A stretch of DNA of 64,000 nucleotides from Candidatus Chloroploca mongolica (GCF_004762035.2 NZ_SIJK02000003.1:1-64000); one strand, 5' to 3'. Counted from the stretch's first letter, positions 9,292 through 18,732 are shown. Made by a program: numbers and translations. Notes: a model not told the origin generated them from the letters alone.

Positions 9292-9858
9292 TTACCTTTT
9301 TCGCCAGAGGCTGATGGCAATCACAACCCCGATCACCAGCGCGAGCAGACTGAGTCCAATTGGCAACCATGGCGTTTCGAGCGTCATCGCTGAAACTGGT
9401 ACGGCCCCCGAAGAGATAGGAATGCCCGATCCGAGAGCACGCCGGTCTTCACGGGTCGCATCAAAGCGTGCGGTGCGACTGCAGAGGTCGGTCGTCAACT
9501 GACCATCCGTTGTCTGTGCGTAGATCAGGTACTGCTCTCCTTCTGCAAACGGGAAGCCACATGCGGCACTGCTCCCTGGCGTTGTCAGCGTCACCTGCCC
9601 TTCTAACTCACTCTTCCAGCGTCGTTCAAGTGCCACAGTGACCAGCAGTTCCTCTTCGTCGCCGACAATGCTGATGACCCGCCCACTAAAGACTGCTGCT
9701 GCTTCTTCAAATGCCTGTCGTGGCGATGGCACCGGCGCACAGGAACAGGCATACGCTACCTGTGGTGCGCCAATGATGCCGAAACTTGCCAGGGCAACCA
9801 GCAAGACCCCGACCACTGCGAGCCTTCGTCGTACCCAGTCTACTATGTTATGCTCCAC
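9292..9858 (-). CDS. Membrane-anchored TIMP-like (NTR domain) protein
   Basis: The 188-residue protein starts with a signal peptide ending in QVAYA, followed at once by CSCAPVPSPRQAF. This matches the start of the netrin/TIMP fold, where a CxC at the mature N-terminus chelates the zinc of metalloproteases. Two more cysteines occur in ACGFPF and LCSRT. A single C-terminal membrane helix (near residues 163-183) ends in WRKR, so the domain faces outward. GTG 9858 has GGGAG upstream and overlaps the amylase end by 16 bases. Protease inhibition is inferred from the fold only; bacterial NTR proteins are mostly uncharacterised. Confidence 0.75.
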   Translation of the reverse strand: MEHNIVDWVRRRLAVVGVLLVALASFGIIGAPQVAYACSCAPVPSPRQAFEEAAAVFSGRVISIVGDEEELLVTVALERRWKSELEGQVTLTTPGSSAACGFPFAEGEQYLIYAQTTDGQLTTDLCSRTARFDATREDRRALGSGIPISSGAVPVSAMTLETPWLPIGLSLLALVIGVVIAISLWRKR

Positions 9859-11693
9859 ACCATCACTCCCACCGCCGGTAGTCCCGTCAGCGGGAGTGAA
9901 CCGGCTTCAACTCTTGTTTCCGTTTCCCCAAGCAGATCGTAGGCAAAGGCACCATCAGGCACGCCGGCATGGCGCACTGGCAAGCTCTTCAGCCCATCAT
10001 CAGCGCGGCGGGCGACAATAATCAAGCGCTCTTCTGCTACCTCGCGTTGATACGCCACCGTATGCCCGCCAGCATAGAGCACCTGAAAGCCTCCCCGTCG
10101 CAAGGCCAGACTCGTGCGTCGTAGCCGAATAAGCTGTTGAAAAAAGGCCCGCAATTCGTGGTTCCAGGTCGTTGGGTCCCACTCCATACAGCGACGGCAA
10201 TCCGGGTCAACCAGGCCTTCCAGCCCCAGTTCATCGCCGTAATAGATGCACGGAACCCCTGGGTAGGTCAGCAACAGGGCCACGGCAATCCTGACGAGGC
10301 GCAGGTCGCCCCCAAGCAGACTCCGCAACCGGGCCGTATCGTGGCTCCCCAAAAGATTGAATTGCTGGGTCACGATCTGCCAGGGAATGGCGGCGCGAAA
10401 GGCTTGCCACTGGGCAACCATGTCCTCGGTTGACATTGGCAACACATCGGCCCAGGGGCGATCTTGCACCGAGGCAAGCTCGAAGCCCGCCAACCAGCGC
10501 CAGACGGGAAAGGTAAACCCCTGATAATTCATCGAGGCATCAAGTTCTTGCCCTTGCAGATGCGGTGTCCCGTCAAAAAAATGCTCCCCGAGCAGATAAG
10601 CCTCTGGTTGTTCGGCTTTGATCGCCCGACGGATGCCGCGCCCGATCTTATGCCCAAGATTGAGCGGTCCCTGCCGCCCAAGCATGTTGGCGACATCAAT
10701 GCGCCAGCCATCAATCGCATAAGGTGGGCGGAGCCAGTGCCGCATAATGGCGTTTTCACCGGCATACATCAACTCACGCAGCCGTTCACTCCGGTAATCG
10801 AGCTTGGGCAGCGTATCAACGCCCAGCCAGCTCTCATACTCATCAGGATGGCGGCGAAAGGTAAAAAACTCAGCTGTGGGTGCAGCGGGGTCGGCCTGCG
10901 CTGCCACAAACCAGGGATGGGTCGCGCCGCAGTGATTCGGCACAATATCGAGGATCAGGCGCATCCCGCGGGCCGTCAGCGCCTCGCGCAACGCAACCAA
11001 CGCAGCCTCGCCGCCAAGATGCGGGTCAATCGTCGCATAATCAGCGACGTCATATTTGTGGTTACTGGGGGCCGTAAAGATTGGATTGAGATAAATGGCA
11101 TTGACTCCCAGATCGGCGAGGTAGTCGAGCCGTTGGGTAATCCCCTGCAGATCGCCGCCAAAAAACTCACCCGAGCTATGCTCGCGGCGTGGCATTTCGC
11201 CCCACTGTCGTGCGACCACCGACTTGCCCATGTAGACATACTGCCCATCACGGACATTATTTGTCGGATCACCGTCAGCAAACCGATCGGGAAAGATCTG
11301 GTAAAAAACAGCACCTTCTAACCATGCCGGGGCATGATAATCGGCTAAAAGCTTGAAGTCATTGGTATCCGTAGGATAATGGGGCACAAGCCCAGCGGCG
11401 TTATACCAGAGATTGCCACTATGCAGCGTCCGCAGCAAAAACCGATAGCCGGTCGAAAGCATGCGCAATGGCAATTCGATCCGCCACCAGCGACAGACGC
11501 TATCCGCCCCGGCTGGCTCCATTGGCACAATCGTCTGTTCGCCATCGGGGCAACTACGCAGATAGACGGCGGTGAGCGGTGCATCAAGCGCCGCACGCAA
11601 ACGCAGCGTTGCTGTTGCCCCGAGACGCTGTTCAGCCACCTCGACATAGAGTGGTGAGCCATCGTGATGCACCGACTCAGTCCAATTGATCAT
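9843..11693 (-). CDS. GH13 alpha-amylase / neopullulanase-like
   Basis: The enzyme (616 residues) should hydrolyse alpha-1,4 (and perhaps alpha-1,6) glucans or cyclodextrins. An N-terminal beta domain (about residues 1-120) precedes the barrel, as in neopullulanases and maltogenic amylases. The nucleophile is in DGWRIDVAN (about D333), the acid/base in LLGEHFF (about E370) and the third acid in LLGSHDTARL. There is no signal peptide, so it is probably cytoplasmic and works on stored glycogen or imported maltodextrins. ATG 11693 is preferred because GAAAGG precedes it; an ATG at 11720 lacks an SD. It follows gltX closely. Confidence 0.9.
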   Translation of the reverse strand: MINWTESVHHDGSPLYVEVAEQRLGATATLRLRAALDAPLTAVYLRSCPDGEQTIVPMEPAGADSVCRWWRIELPLRMLSTGYRFLLRTLHSGNLWYNAAGLVPHYPTDTNDFKLLADYHAPAWLEGAVFYQIFPDRFADGDPTNNVRDGQYVYMGKSVVARQWGEMPRREHSSGEFFGGDLQGITQRLDYLADLGVNAIYLNPIFTAPSNHKYDVADYATIDPHLGGEAALVALREALTARGMRLILDIVPNHCGATHPWFVAAQADPAAPTAEFFTFRRHPDEYESWLGVDTLPKLDYRSERLRELMYAGENAIMRHWLRPPYAIDGWRIDVANMLGRQGPLNLGHKIGRGIRRAIKAEQPEAYLLGEHFFDGTPHLQGQELDASMNYQGFTFPVWRWLAGFELASVQDRPWADVLPMSTEDMVAQWQAFRAAIPWQIVTQQFNLLGSHDTARLRSLLGGDLRLVRIAVALLLTYPGVPCIYYGDELGLEGLVDPDCRRCMEWDPTTWNHELRAFFQQLIRLRRTSLALRRGGFQVLYAGGHTVAYQREVAEERLIIVARRADDGLKSLPVRHAGVPDGAFAYDLLGETETRVEAGSLPLTGLPAVGVMVWSIT

Positions 11694-11726
11694 ATACAAG
11701 GCCTTTCGGCGTAGCTCCATGAACCG

Positions 11727-13232
11727 TTAGCCCAGGGCTGTATAGCCTCGTTCAAGGCGGGCAAGGGTGCGTTCACGGCCCAGGGCCACGAGCATCTCAA
11801 AGAGCGGCGGTGCGACCGTACGTCCACTGACGGCGACACGGATCGCGCCAAAGAGCGGCCCAGGTTTCACCTCGAGGCGTGCGACCAGCGCACGCAACGC
11901 CGCTTCCACCTGCTCGATACCCCAGATCTTAACCTGACTCAGCGCTTCATGGGCCGCCCGCAAAAGCTCGGCCGTCTGGGCGGCCTCCATCTTTTTGGGT
12001 ACCAGGAGGGCCGGATCATACCCCTCGGGGCCAGGGCTTGGTTCGCGGAAGAAGAATTCGAGCAAGTCCGGCGCTTCGCTCAGTTCGACCAACCGCTCGT
12101 GGATCAACGGCGTCAAGCTGACCACATAGGCACGCTCGTCGGCGGTCGGCGGATCAGCAATCAGGCCAGCCTTGGTCAGATACGGCAACAACCGTTCGGC
12201 AACCTGCTCGGTCGTCAGGCGCCGGATATAGAGCCCATTCAGATCCTTGAGTTTATCGGGATTCCAGCGTGCTGGCGAGGGTTGCACGCGCTCAATCGTG
12301 AACCGCTCGATAATCTCGTCGCGGGACATCAATTCCGTATGGTCGTCGTAGCTCCACCCTTGCAACGCGAGATAGTTGAACATCGCCTCGGGCAGGTAGC
12401 CGCGTTCCCAGAAACGGTTCGTTAAGATATCATCTTTGCGTTTCGAGAGCTTGCCCTTGCCGTCCTGGCGCAAAATGACGGGTAGGTGGGCAAAGACGGG
12501 CAAATTCCAGCCAAAGGCATGGTAGAGCAGCACATGATAGGGCGTCGAGGGCACCCACTCTTCAGCGCGCATCACGTGGGTAATCTGCATCAGATGGTCA
12601 TCAACGAGGTGGGCAAAATGGTAGACGGGCATCCCACTCGCTTTGATCAAGACAATATCCTGCAACTGGGAGTGTTGCACCACGATCTGATCGCCGCCGC
12701 GCACCAGATCCTGAAACCGGGTTTCACCCTCAAGCGGCGTCTTCAGGCGAATGGTAAAAGGCCGCCCACGGGCCGCCATTTCTTGCTGCTGTTCGAGGGG
12801 CCACGCGCGCTCGGGACCACGGAAACGAAACGACTTGATGCCCTGCGCTTCGGCAGCGGCGCGCATCTGCGCCAGTTCTTCTTCAGTTGTAAACGACATA
12901 TAGGCCAGGCCCGCCTCGAGCAACTGCGTGCTATATGTCGCATAGATGCCCTCGGCGTGACGTTGCGACTGCACATATGGGCCAAACGGGCCGCCTATGT
13001 CAGGGCCTTCATCCCAATCAAGGCCAGCCCAACGTAGCGATGCCATAATATCAGCGGCAGCATCATCAACAAAACGCTTCTCGTCCGTGTCCTCAATGCG
13101 TAGCACAAACTGGCCCCCGTAATGGCGGGCAAAGAGCCAGTTGAAAAGTGCCGTACGCACACCACCAATATGCAGATAACCAGTCGGACTCGGGGCAAAA
13201 CGCACCCGTACCGGGCCAGAAACAACACTCAT
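11727..13232 (-). CDS. gltX: Glutamate--tRNA ligase
   Basis: This class I aminoacyl-tRNA synthetase charges tRNA-Glu. At 501 residues it is of usual length. The HIGH signature appears as FAPSPTGYLHIGG and the KMSKS loop as KLSKRK. The C-terminal anticodon-binding part is complete. It is the first gene of a minus-strand run with the amylase and NTR genes. It cannot be told from sequence alone whether it also charges tRNA-Gln. Confidence 0.96.
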   Translation of the reverse strand: MSVVSGPVRVRFAPSPTGYLHIGGVRTALFNWLFARHYGGQFVLRIEDTDEKRFVDDAAADIMASLRWAGLDWDEGPDIGGPFGPYVQSQRHAEGIYATYSTQLLEAGLAYMSFTTEEELAQMRAAAEAQGIKSFRFRGPERAWPLEQQQEMAARGRPFTIRLKTPLEGETRFQDLVRGGDQIVVQHSQLQDIVLIKASGMPVYHFAHLVDDHLMQITHVMRAEEWVPSTPYHVLLYHAFGWNLPVFAHLPVILRQDGKGKLSKRKDDILTNRFWERGYLPEAMFNYLALQGWSYDDHTELMSRDEIIERFTIERVQPSPARWNPDKLKDLNGLYIRRLTTEQVAERLLPYLTKAGLIADPPTADERAYVVSLTPLIHERLVELSEAPDLLEFFFREPSPGPEGYDPALLVPKKMEAAQTAELLRAAHEALSQVKIWGIEQVEAALRALVARLEVKPGPLFGAIRVAVSGRTVAPPLFEMLVALGRERTLARLERGYTALG

Positions 13233-13320
13233 AGCGATCTCATTGCTCCTGCATCACCAGCCAGACGAACCCTGCCAACCAAGCGCAGGCGTTGCCCCGT
13301 AACAGGGCCATACCATACCC

Positions 13321-13326
13321 ATTATA
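13321..13326 (-). promoter_or_regulatory. Candidate -10 box for gltX
   Basis: TATAAT reads on the minus strand 89 bases before the gltX ATG. The -35 region is poor. Confidence 0.35.
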
Positions 13327-13593
13327 CGCCACATAGCCATCAAGGCTACCGCAATGTTGCCCAGGCACCTTTGAGAGTGGCCTGAGCAACCTGGGCGCTC
13401 CCAAAAGGATCGCTCAAACAGTCGTATCTGGAGCACCGGCAAACAGTTGCGCAACCTCGACCGTGATCGGAAAATGGAGTGGCGTCAGGGCTTCTCCAAC
13501 TCTGACCAGGTGGGTTGCCGTATAGTCGCCAAGCCCGCTTGGCTATTGGCTGGCATACTTCATGATAATTCTGGCCCCGAGTGAAGTCAAATA

Positions 13594-13602
13594 TGCTATA
13601 AT
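13594..13602 (+). promoter_or_regulatory. Extended -10 promoter of the methylase operon
   Basis: TGCTATAAT lies 125 bases before the GTG start of the methylase. The leader would contain the hairpin at 13648-13664. Confidence 0.55.
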
Positions 13603-13647
13603 CAACCTTCGGAACGCTCTGCAACGCGCTACGAGATTGACGTAATG

Positions 13648-13664
13648 TGCCAGCCTGGCTGGCA
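13648..13664 (+). terminator. Leader hairpin with short T tract
   Basis: A perfect 7-bp stem (TGCCAGC with GCTGGCA, loop CTG) is followed by TCTTTT. It lies inside the predicted methylase leader, so it could be an attenuator or a weak terminator. Confidence 0.35.
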
Positions 13665-13726
13665 TCTTTTGTCAGTATGCCATGCATTCCTGTAGGAGGT
13701 TGTGCCTCCCCTTCCCGGAGTAAAAA

Positions 13727-14632
13727 GTGCCAGCTCGTCCTTTCCTCAAGTGGGCCGGTGGTAAAGGTCAGTTGCTGGCCGAATTGACGGCACGCTTGCC
13801 AATGACGTTTGAGCGCTACCACGAGCCTTTTGTTGGCGGTGGGGCTTTCTTTTTTCATCTCTGGAATCATGGTCTGCTGGCCCATGGCGCGGTCTTGAGC
13901 GACTCGAATCCTGAGTTGATCGATTGTTATGAGGTTGTTCGCGAGCACGTTGAAGACTTGATTGAGCTACTTGTCGCGATGCGGGTTCATTTCGCTGATC
14001 GTGACTTCTTCTACGAAGTCCGGTCGTGGGATCGCCAGGCGAACTTTCATCTCCGCCCCAAAGTTGAACGAGCCGCCCGCACCATCTTTCTCAATCGCAC
14101 GTGCTATAACGGTCTCTATCGGCTCAATAATAAGCGTCAGTTCAATGCTCCCTTTGGACACTACAAAAAGCCTTTGATTGTCGATCCTGATAATATGCGT
14201 GAAGTGAGTCGCGCTTTGCGTGAGGTTGAGCTACGGGTTGAGCATTTTGATGGGGTGTTGCAGCGTGCCCGGCCCGATGATTTGATCTATTTCGATCCTC
14301 CGTATGTGCCTGTGAGTCCTACATCCTCGTTTACCGCCTATACGCACCGCGGTTTCACTGAAGTGGAGCAGCGTGAACTGGCTCATACCTTCTTTGCGCT
14401 GGCCGAGCGTGGCTGTGCCGTGATACTTTCGAATTCGCACACGCCGCTCGTGGCTGAGCTTTATGCGCCTGCGACGACCAACGATATCGTGATGGCGAGC
14501 CGCAAGATTAACTGTGATGGCAAAAAGCGCGGTGAGGTCGCCGAGATGATTGTCTGTAGTTTTCCGGTGGGCCTGGTGCAACCCCGCCGGGTTGCGCTGC
14601 TTGCTCAGCCGGTGGGGCTGACCGGCAAGTAG
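13727..14632 (+). CDS. Solitary Dam-type DNA adenine methylase
   Basis: This 301-residue D12-class enzyme transfers a methyl group from S-adenosylmethionine to N6 of adenine. Motif I appears as FLKWAGGKGQLL plus EPFVGGGAFF, and the catalytic motif IV as DPPY. KWAGGK and the spacing match the Dam/DpnM group, so GATC is the likely site, although this is inferred. No restriction endonuclease is nearby; the next gene, four bases on, is a glycosyltransferase. The GTG start is supported by GGAG seven bases upstream. A role in regulation, repair or phage defence is possible. Confidence 0.87.
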   Translation: MPARPFLKWAGGKGQLLAELTARLPMTFERYHEPFVGGGAFFFHLWNHGLLAHGAVLSDSNPELIDCYEVVREHVEDLIELLVAMRVHFADRDFFYEVRSWDRQANFHLRPKVERAARTIFLNRTCYNGLYRLNNKRQFNAPFGHYKKPLIVDPDNMREVSRALREVELRVEHFDGVLQRARPDDLIYFDPPYVPVSPTSSFTAYTHRGFTEVEQRELAHTFFALAERGCAVILSNSHTPLVAELYAPATTNDIVMASRKINCDGKKRGEVAEMIVCSFPVGLVQPRRVALLAQPVGLTGK

Positions 14633-14636
14633 CAGT

Positions 14637-15902
14637 ATGCACATTCTGCATCTCAATCAGCTCTACAATCCTGCCTCGGGTGCCTCGCGCTATTTTCGTG
14701 AAATAGGGGCGCGCCTCGTCCGTGAAGGCCATCGCGTGACGCTGCTCAGCACGGATGCCCTGGATCTTGAGTATTTCTGGGATGCCCGTTGCCGCCACGT
14801 CGAGCCTGGTGTCACCGAGCAGGATGGGATGCGCATCATTCGTTTCCCTGTGCAGCGGATGCCCGGCCCTTCGCTTGCCTATCAGATCCTCCGTCGGCTG
14901 ATGGTTGACCTGGGCCGCCTGGGCCAGCCCGTTGCCCCACTTTTGATGCGCCTTGCGACCGTGACCCCGCGCCTCCCCGCGCTTGAACATTTCCTGGCAA
15001 CGGCCCCCGAACTCGCGGATGTGACGGTGCTGCATACGACGAATATTACGCTCGATTTTGCCGTCATTCCCGCTGCACGCTGGGCCAGGCAGCGTGGCAT
15101 ACGCCATCTCTGTACCCCGTTTGTGCATCTGGGCGAGCCGGGCAAGCGCCAGATTGTGCAGTACTATACGATGCCCCATCAGATCGCGTTGCTGCAAGAG
15201 TGCGCGGCGGTTGCAACGATGACGACGCTCGAACGAGACGCGCTTGTTGCGTATGGGGTGCCCGCTGAGCAGGTGCATGTTGTTGGTGCTGGCATTGATC
15301 CTGCCGAGGTTGCTGGTGGCGATGGTGAGGCGTTCCGGGCGCACTATCAGATCAGTGGCCCGCTTGTGCTCTCCCTCGGGGCTGCGGCCTACGACAAGGG
15401 AACCATTCACGTGCTCGAAGCAATGCAGCGCCTGTGGGCCAGCGGTGTCGAGGCAACCTGGGTGCAGTGCGGGCCACTGCTTGCCCACTTCGAGCACTAT
15501 TGCAAGCGCTTGCCCGCCGAGGCCAGGGCACGGATCCATGTGCTTGGTTATGTTAGCGACGCAACGCGCCGCGATGCACTGGCTGCCGCAACGGTCTATG
15601 CGCAACCATCGCGCACCGACAGCTTTGGCATTAGCTACCTCGAAGCGTGGGCCTATGGTGTGCCCGTTGTTGGCGCACTGGCCGGCGGCGTCCCCGCTGT
15701 CATCCGCGATGGCCTTGACGGGATGCTTGTCCCCTTTGGCGACAGCGCCGCACTCGCCGAGGCGCTCAAGCGCTTGCTTAGCGATCCTGGATATGCCCGG
15801 CAACTCGGCGCGTCTGGCCAGGCGCGGGTCATGCGCGAGTTGACCTGGGAGGCCGCGTATCAGCGGATACGCGGCCTCTACGAAGCCTCGCTGCAACGTT
15901 GA
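14637..15902 (+). CDS. GT4-family glycosyltransferase
   Basis: The 421-residue protein has the two-domain GT-B layout. The N-terminal part begins MHILHLNQLYNPASGASRYF, typical of the acceptor domain, and the C-terminal donor site contains DSFGISYLEAWAYGVPVVG with the expected glutamate. It should add a sugar from a nucleotide donor to an envelope glycan or lipid. It starts four bases after the methylase stop, so the two are translationally linked even though no functional link is obvious. Confidence 0.9.
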   Translation: MHILHLNQLYNPASGASRYFREIGARLVREGHRVTLLSTDALDLEYFWDARCRHVEPGVTEQDGMRIIRFPVQRMPGPSLAYQILRRLMVDLGRLGQPVAPLLMRLATVTPRLPALEHFLATAPELADVTVLHTTNITLDFAVIPAARWARQRGIRHLCTPFVHLGEPGKRQIVQYYTMPHQIALLQECAAVATMTTLERDALVAYGVPAEQVHVVGAGIDPAEVAGGDGEAFRAHYQISGPLVLSLGAAAYDKGTIHVLEAMQRLWASGVEATWVQCGPLLAHFEHYCKRLPAEARARIHVLGYVSDATRRDALAAATVYAQPSRTDSFGISYLEAWAYGVPVVGALAGGVPAVIRDGLDGMLVPFGDSAALAEALKRLLSDPGYARQLGASGQARVMRELTWEAAYQRIRGLYEASLQR

Positions 15903-15910
15903 GTGCGCAC

Positions 15911-17854
15911 CTAACGGCTGACTAGAGGAAGATATACTCTCCACTCATCATCTGGTATCACCGTGCCTGTAATATCAATCGTATGCGTCGCAGTGACTTC
16001 ACTCAATTCGTTGGCAACATTGACGCCAATCGTCTTTGTGCCACTGGTGGGCCAGCTATACGTAACAGTAACCGTCGAACTTGCCGTGACGAGGGTAACG
16101 GGTTCAGCTACATCAGTGACTGTTGCGGTATAGGTATAGGGCGATGTCGCCCCGAGCGGCGCAACATCAAAAACAAACGTGTAGGTCATCCCTGCGGTGC
16201 CTGTGATTGGCCCTGTGATGTTGAGCTCGCTCAACGGCAGATAGAGCTTTGAGACCTGCGTTGTCGTGCCACTCAGGTAGTTGCTAATCACCCCGGCAGA
16301 TTGTGTGGTACTACTTGTACGAAGGCCCACCCCTGCTTGCAGAGGTGCGCTCAGCGTGACCGTAAAGGCTCCAGTCTCATCCGCAATCGCCTCACCAAGA
16401 TAGCTCAGCGTTTCGGCAATCTCGTCGCCATTATCGCTGTAGAGATCGATCAAACATCCGGGACAGGGACTATTGAGTCCACTGGTTCCCCGTACGATGG
16501 TTCCATCAATGGACGTAACGCGGGCTGGTTGGAAAGTACGCAGCACTGCGGGTATGCCAGGCCCAAAGGCATAGACTCGCCCAGGGCCACGCTCGACCAG
16601 ATTGCGTCGCACGGTGATTTGCCCAAAGGTAGGCGAGGTGTCGCTGGCAAGGATCGCAGTCGATTCGTCATCCTCAAACCCAGCCCGACTGCCTGTAATC
16701 AGGTTGTCAATGATCTGCGTATTGCTCCCCGAAACTTTGATGCCCTGCCCACAGACGCCCACGGGATTATCGGCGCTGTCAATGCCAATGACATTGTCAC
16801 GCACTTCGTGGCCGCTGCCAAAGATCTCAATGGCGATAGGTGGCGTATCGTTGAGTGACTGAATGATATGCAAGCCAGCAATGCGATTGCCAATGAGCCG
16901 ATTATTGCTGCCACTCAAAGCAATGCCCCAGCCCCCGTACCAATTTTGCGGATCAAGGCTGAGCGATCGGAGACACTGCGCCGCTGCAGGCACCTCAGGC
17001 ACGGTACCATCTGCCCGTGTGCCAATCAAATTATTCTGAATCGTATTGTTTGTGCGGCTCCCATCAATATTGATGGCACGGGCAAACGCCCCAGCAATGA
17101 TGTTATTCTGGACGAGGTTGTCATTGGAGGCAATGAAAATACCGCCCCCGGCCATACGATTTGGTTGGGCCGGTGTCCGAAAAACGATGGAGGTACCATC
17201 ATCGCTCAGACCCATCCAGATCTGCTCGACCGTATTGTCATTCTCTTTCAGAAAGATCGCACCGCCACCCTTAAACGCCAGATGGCGGATCGTATTGCCA
17301 GTACTTTCGACCTCCAGGCTGCGGTCATTTGTCGCAAGAATGATCGGTGGCCCATCCGTACGACCCCCTGGTTGCGTTGATCCATCAATCGTTACATCGC
17401 CGGTCTTATCAAGAATTGACTGGGTTCTCAGCGTAGGCAACGCCGCATCAATTGGTAGCGTCCATGTCCCACTTACCTCGCGATCTTTATTCGGATCATC
17501 ATCAGCCAGATTGAAGCGAATTTCGATCGGGCGATCAGCCGGTGGTCGGGCCGCTGCCTCAAGGATCGCACGGCGCAGGGTACATCCATCGGTTGCGGGC
17601 ACAAAAATAGCCCCGGAGGTGTAGGTACACGTCTTGCGCGCACTGCTACTATCGAGGTCTTCACTGGTATCAACCACGATTACCGTTGTAGCCTGGCTAA
17701 GGTTGCCAGCAGTATTTTGCCGTTCTAGCGCAGGGGATTGGGCTTGCGAAGGGGTACGAGCAATGAAGCCAAGGATGAGCACAAGAACTGCAAGCAATGT
17801 AACCCACAGCGAACGACGACCGGTTCGATCCTCTGGATAATGCATCTGGGGCAC
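15911..17854 (-). CDS. Secreted beta-helix protein with CSLREA-like motif
   Basis: This 647-residue exoprotein has an N-terminal signal segment (SLWVTLLAVLVLILGFIA), then GCTLRRAILEA, which corresponds to the CSLREA motif found before right-handed beta-helices in Chloroflexota exoproteins. Repeated stretches such as NNTIQNNLIG and NTQIIDNLITGS build the helix at about residues 150-420. Two Ig-like modules follow, and the chain ends in WRVYLPLVSR. GTG 17854 has AAAGGAG upstream. It could be an adhesin or a polysaccharide-binding surface protein. No catalytic residues are assignable. The T/S-rich C-terminal part suggests exposure outside the cell. Confidence 0.82.
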   Translation of the reverse strand: MPQMHYPEDRTGRRSLWVTLLAVLVLILGFIARTPSQAQSPALERQNTAGNLSQATTVIVVDTSEDLDSSSARKTCTYTSGAIFVPATDGCTLRRAILEAAARPPADRPIEIRFNLADDDPNKDREVSGTWTLPIDAALPTLRTQSILDKTGDVTIDGSTQPGGRTDGPPIILATNDRSLEVESTGNTIRHLAFKGGGAIFLKENDNTVEQIWMGLSDDGTSIVFRTPAQPNRMAGGGIFIASNDNLVQNNIIAGAFARAINIDGSRTNNTIQNNLIGTRADGTVPEVPAAAQCLRSLSLDPQNWYGGWGIALSGSNNRLIGNRIAGLHIIQSLNDTPPIAIEIFGSGHEVRDNVIGIDSADNPVGVCGQGIKVSGSNTQIIDNLITGSRAGFEDDESTAILASDTSPTFGQITVRRNLVERGPGRVYAFGPGIPAVLRTFQPARVTSIDGTIVRGTSGLNSPCPGCLIDLYSDNGDEIAETLSYLGEAIADETGAFTVTLSAPLQAGVGLRTSSTTQSAGVISNYLSGTTTQVSKLYLPLSELNITGPITGTAGMTYTFVFDVAPLGATSPYTYTATVTDVAEPVTLVTASSTVTVTYSWPTSGTKTIGVNVANELSEVTATHTIDITGTVIPDDEWRVYLPLVSR

Positions 17855-17932
17855 TCTTTGTCTCCTTTGACTTTACGGGGAACGTATGTCCACGCCTATA
17901 TGGGGGGAAGAGTTCAGCGTTGGGCATCCGCC

Positions 17933-17995
17933 CCTGGGAGCGAAGGTGTCTCGCCCTCGAACGCATGACGAGCACGAGACGCCCTCGCTCCCAGG
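17933..17995. terminator. 21-bp imperfect hairpin
   Basis: Arms at 17933-17953 and 17975-17995 pair at 19 of 21 positions, and the two others can form G-U pairs in one strand. The loop is 21 bases. It lies downstream of the minus-strand HD gene and before the beta-helix gene. Its sequence (ctgggagcga...) also looks like a dispersed palindromic repeat. Confidence 0.6.
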
Positions 17996-18043
17996 AGAAA
18001 GGATGAACAATTCCTCTGCCGGGCATAGGGGCCTGCTGTGGCC

Positions 18044-18715
18044 TTACCGAGTATCAACCTGAGGTTGCGGCAACGCAACCCCCAATTCTTCACTCAGTTG
18101 TTGGAGGAACTGGGTAAGGAAGACCGTGCGGCGTTCGGCTTCAGCTTTGCCAGCCGCAGTGGTCATTGTTGCGGCAAGACCAAGCAGTTTGGTGTAGAAA
18201 TGATCAATAGCTGAAAGCGTATCATCCGCAGGGCGTTCGGTAGGGAATGGTTCGGCAGGATCGTAGAGTGGGCGTCCAAGCTGTCCGTTGAGCATCAGAC
18301 ACCGGGCGAGACCGATGGCACCAAGGGCATCGAGGCGATCTGCATCCTGGACGACCCTCGCTTCAATGGTCAAAGGGGCAATGTTGGCTGTGAAGCTGTG
18401 GGCCATGATTGCATGGGCAATTGCAGGAATACGAAAAGGCGGATAGCCTGACCAGGTCAGGAACGAACTCGCCGCTGTTGCCGCCATCGTTGAAGCAAAG
18501 GGGCGTTGGAGCGAATCTTTGGGCACACTGACACAATCGTGCAACCAGGCTGCTGGCAACACGACCGTAAGATCAGCGTTTTCGGCAACGGCAAGGCGGC
18601 GTGCATTGGCGACTACCCGCCTGAGATGCTCACGATCATGGGCAGCATCATGCTGTGCTTCGCGTGAGTCAAGAAAGGCGATAAAGCGTGGTTCCCAGAA
18701 AGTTTCATCAATCAT
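18044..18715 (-). CDS. HD-domain phosphohydrolase
   Basis: The 223-residue protein has the HD metal-binding pattern: His in AAHDREHLRRV, the HD pair in AAWLHDCVS, and a distal Asp in VVQDADRLDALG. This is the YedJ-like branch of the superfamily, which acts on nucleotides or related phosphates. ATG 18715 lies 17 bases after the upstream thiolase stop; the frame is open further but overlaps that gene. The substrate is unknown. Its operon partner is the OleA-like protein. Confidence 0.83.
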   Translation of the reverse strand: MIDETFWEPRFIAFLDSREAQHDAAHDREHLRRVVANARRLAVAENADLTVVLPAAWLHDCVSVPKDSLQRPFASTMAATAASSFLTWSGYPPFRIPAIAHAIMAHSFTANIAPLTIEARVVQDADRLDALGAIGLARCLMLNGQLGRPLYDPAEPFPTERPADDTLSAIDHFYTKLLGLAATMTTAAGKAEAERRTVFLTQFLQQLSEELGVALPQPQVDTR

Positions 18716-18732
18716 AGACTCTTGACCCAACC

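Larger units (their letters stand above)
13233..13726. other. Divergent region between gltX and the methylase
   Basis: No gene is supported in these 494 bases. They hold a possible gltX -10, the methylase promoter and several small inverted repeats: one with arms GCCAAG/CTTGGC near 13527-13542, a hairpin at 13648-13664, and GGAGG/CCTCC just before the methylase. Confidence 0.5.

Noticed and set aside
13254-13454. 66-codon minus-strand frame between gltX and the methylase
   Set aside because: It covers the probable gltX promoter, has no SD and no recognisable product.
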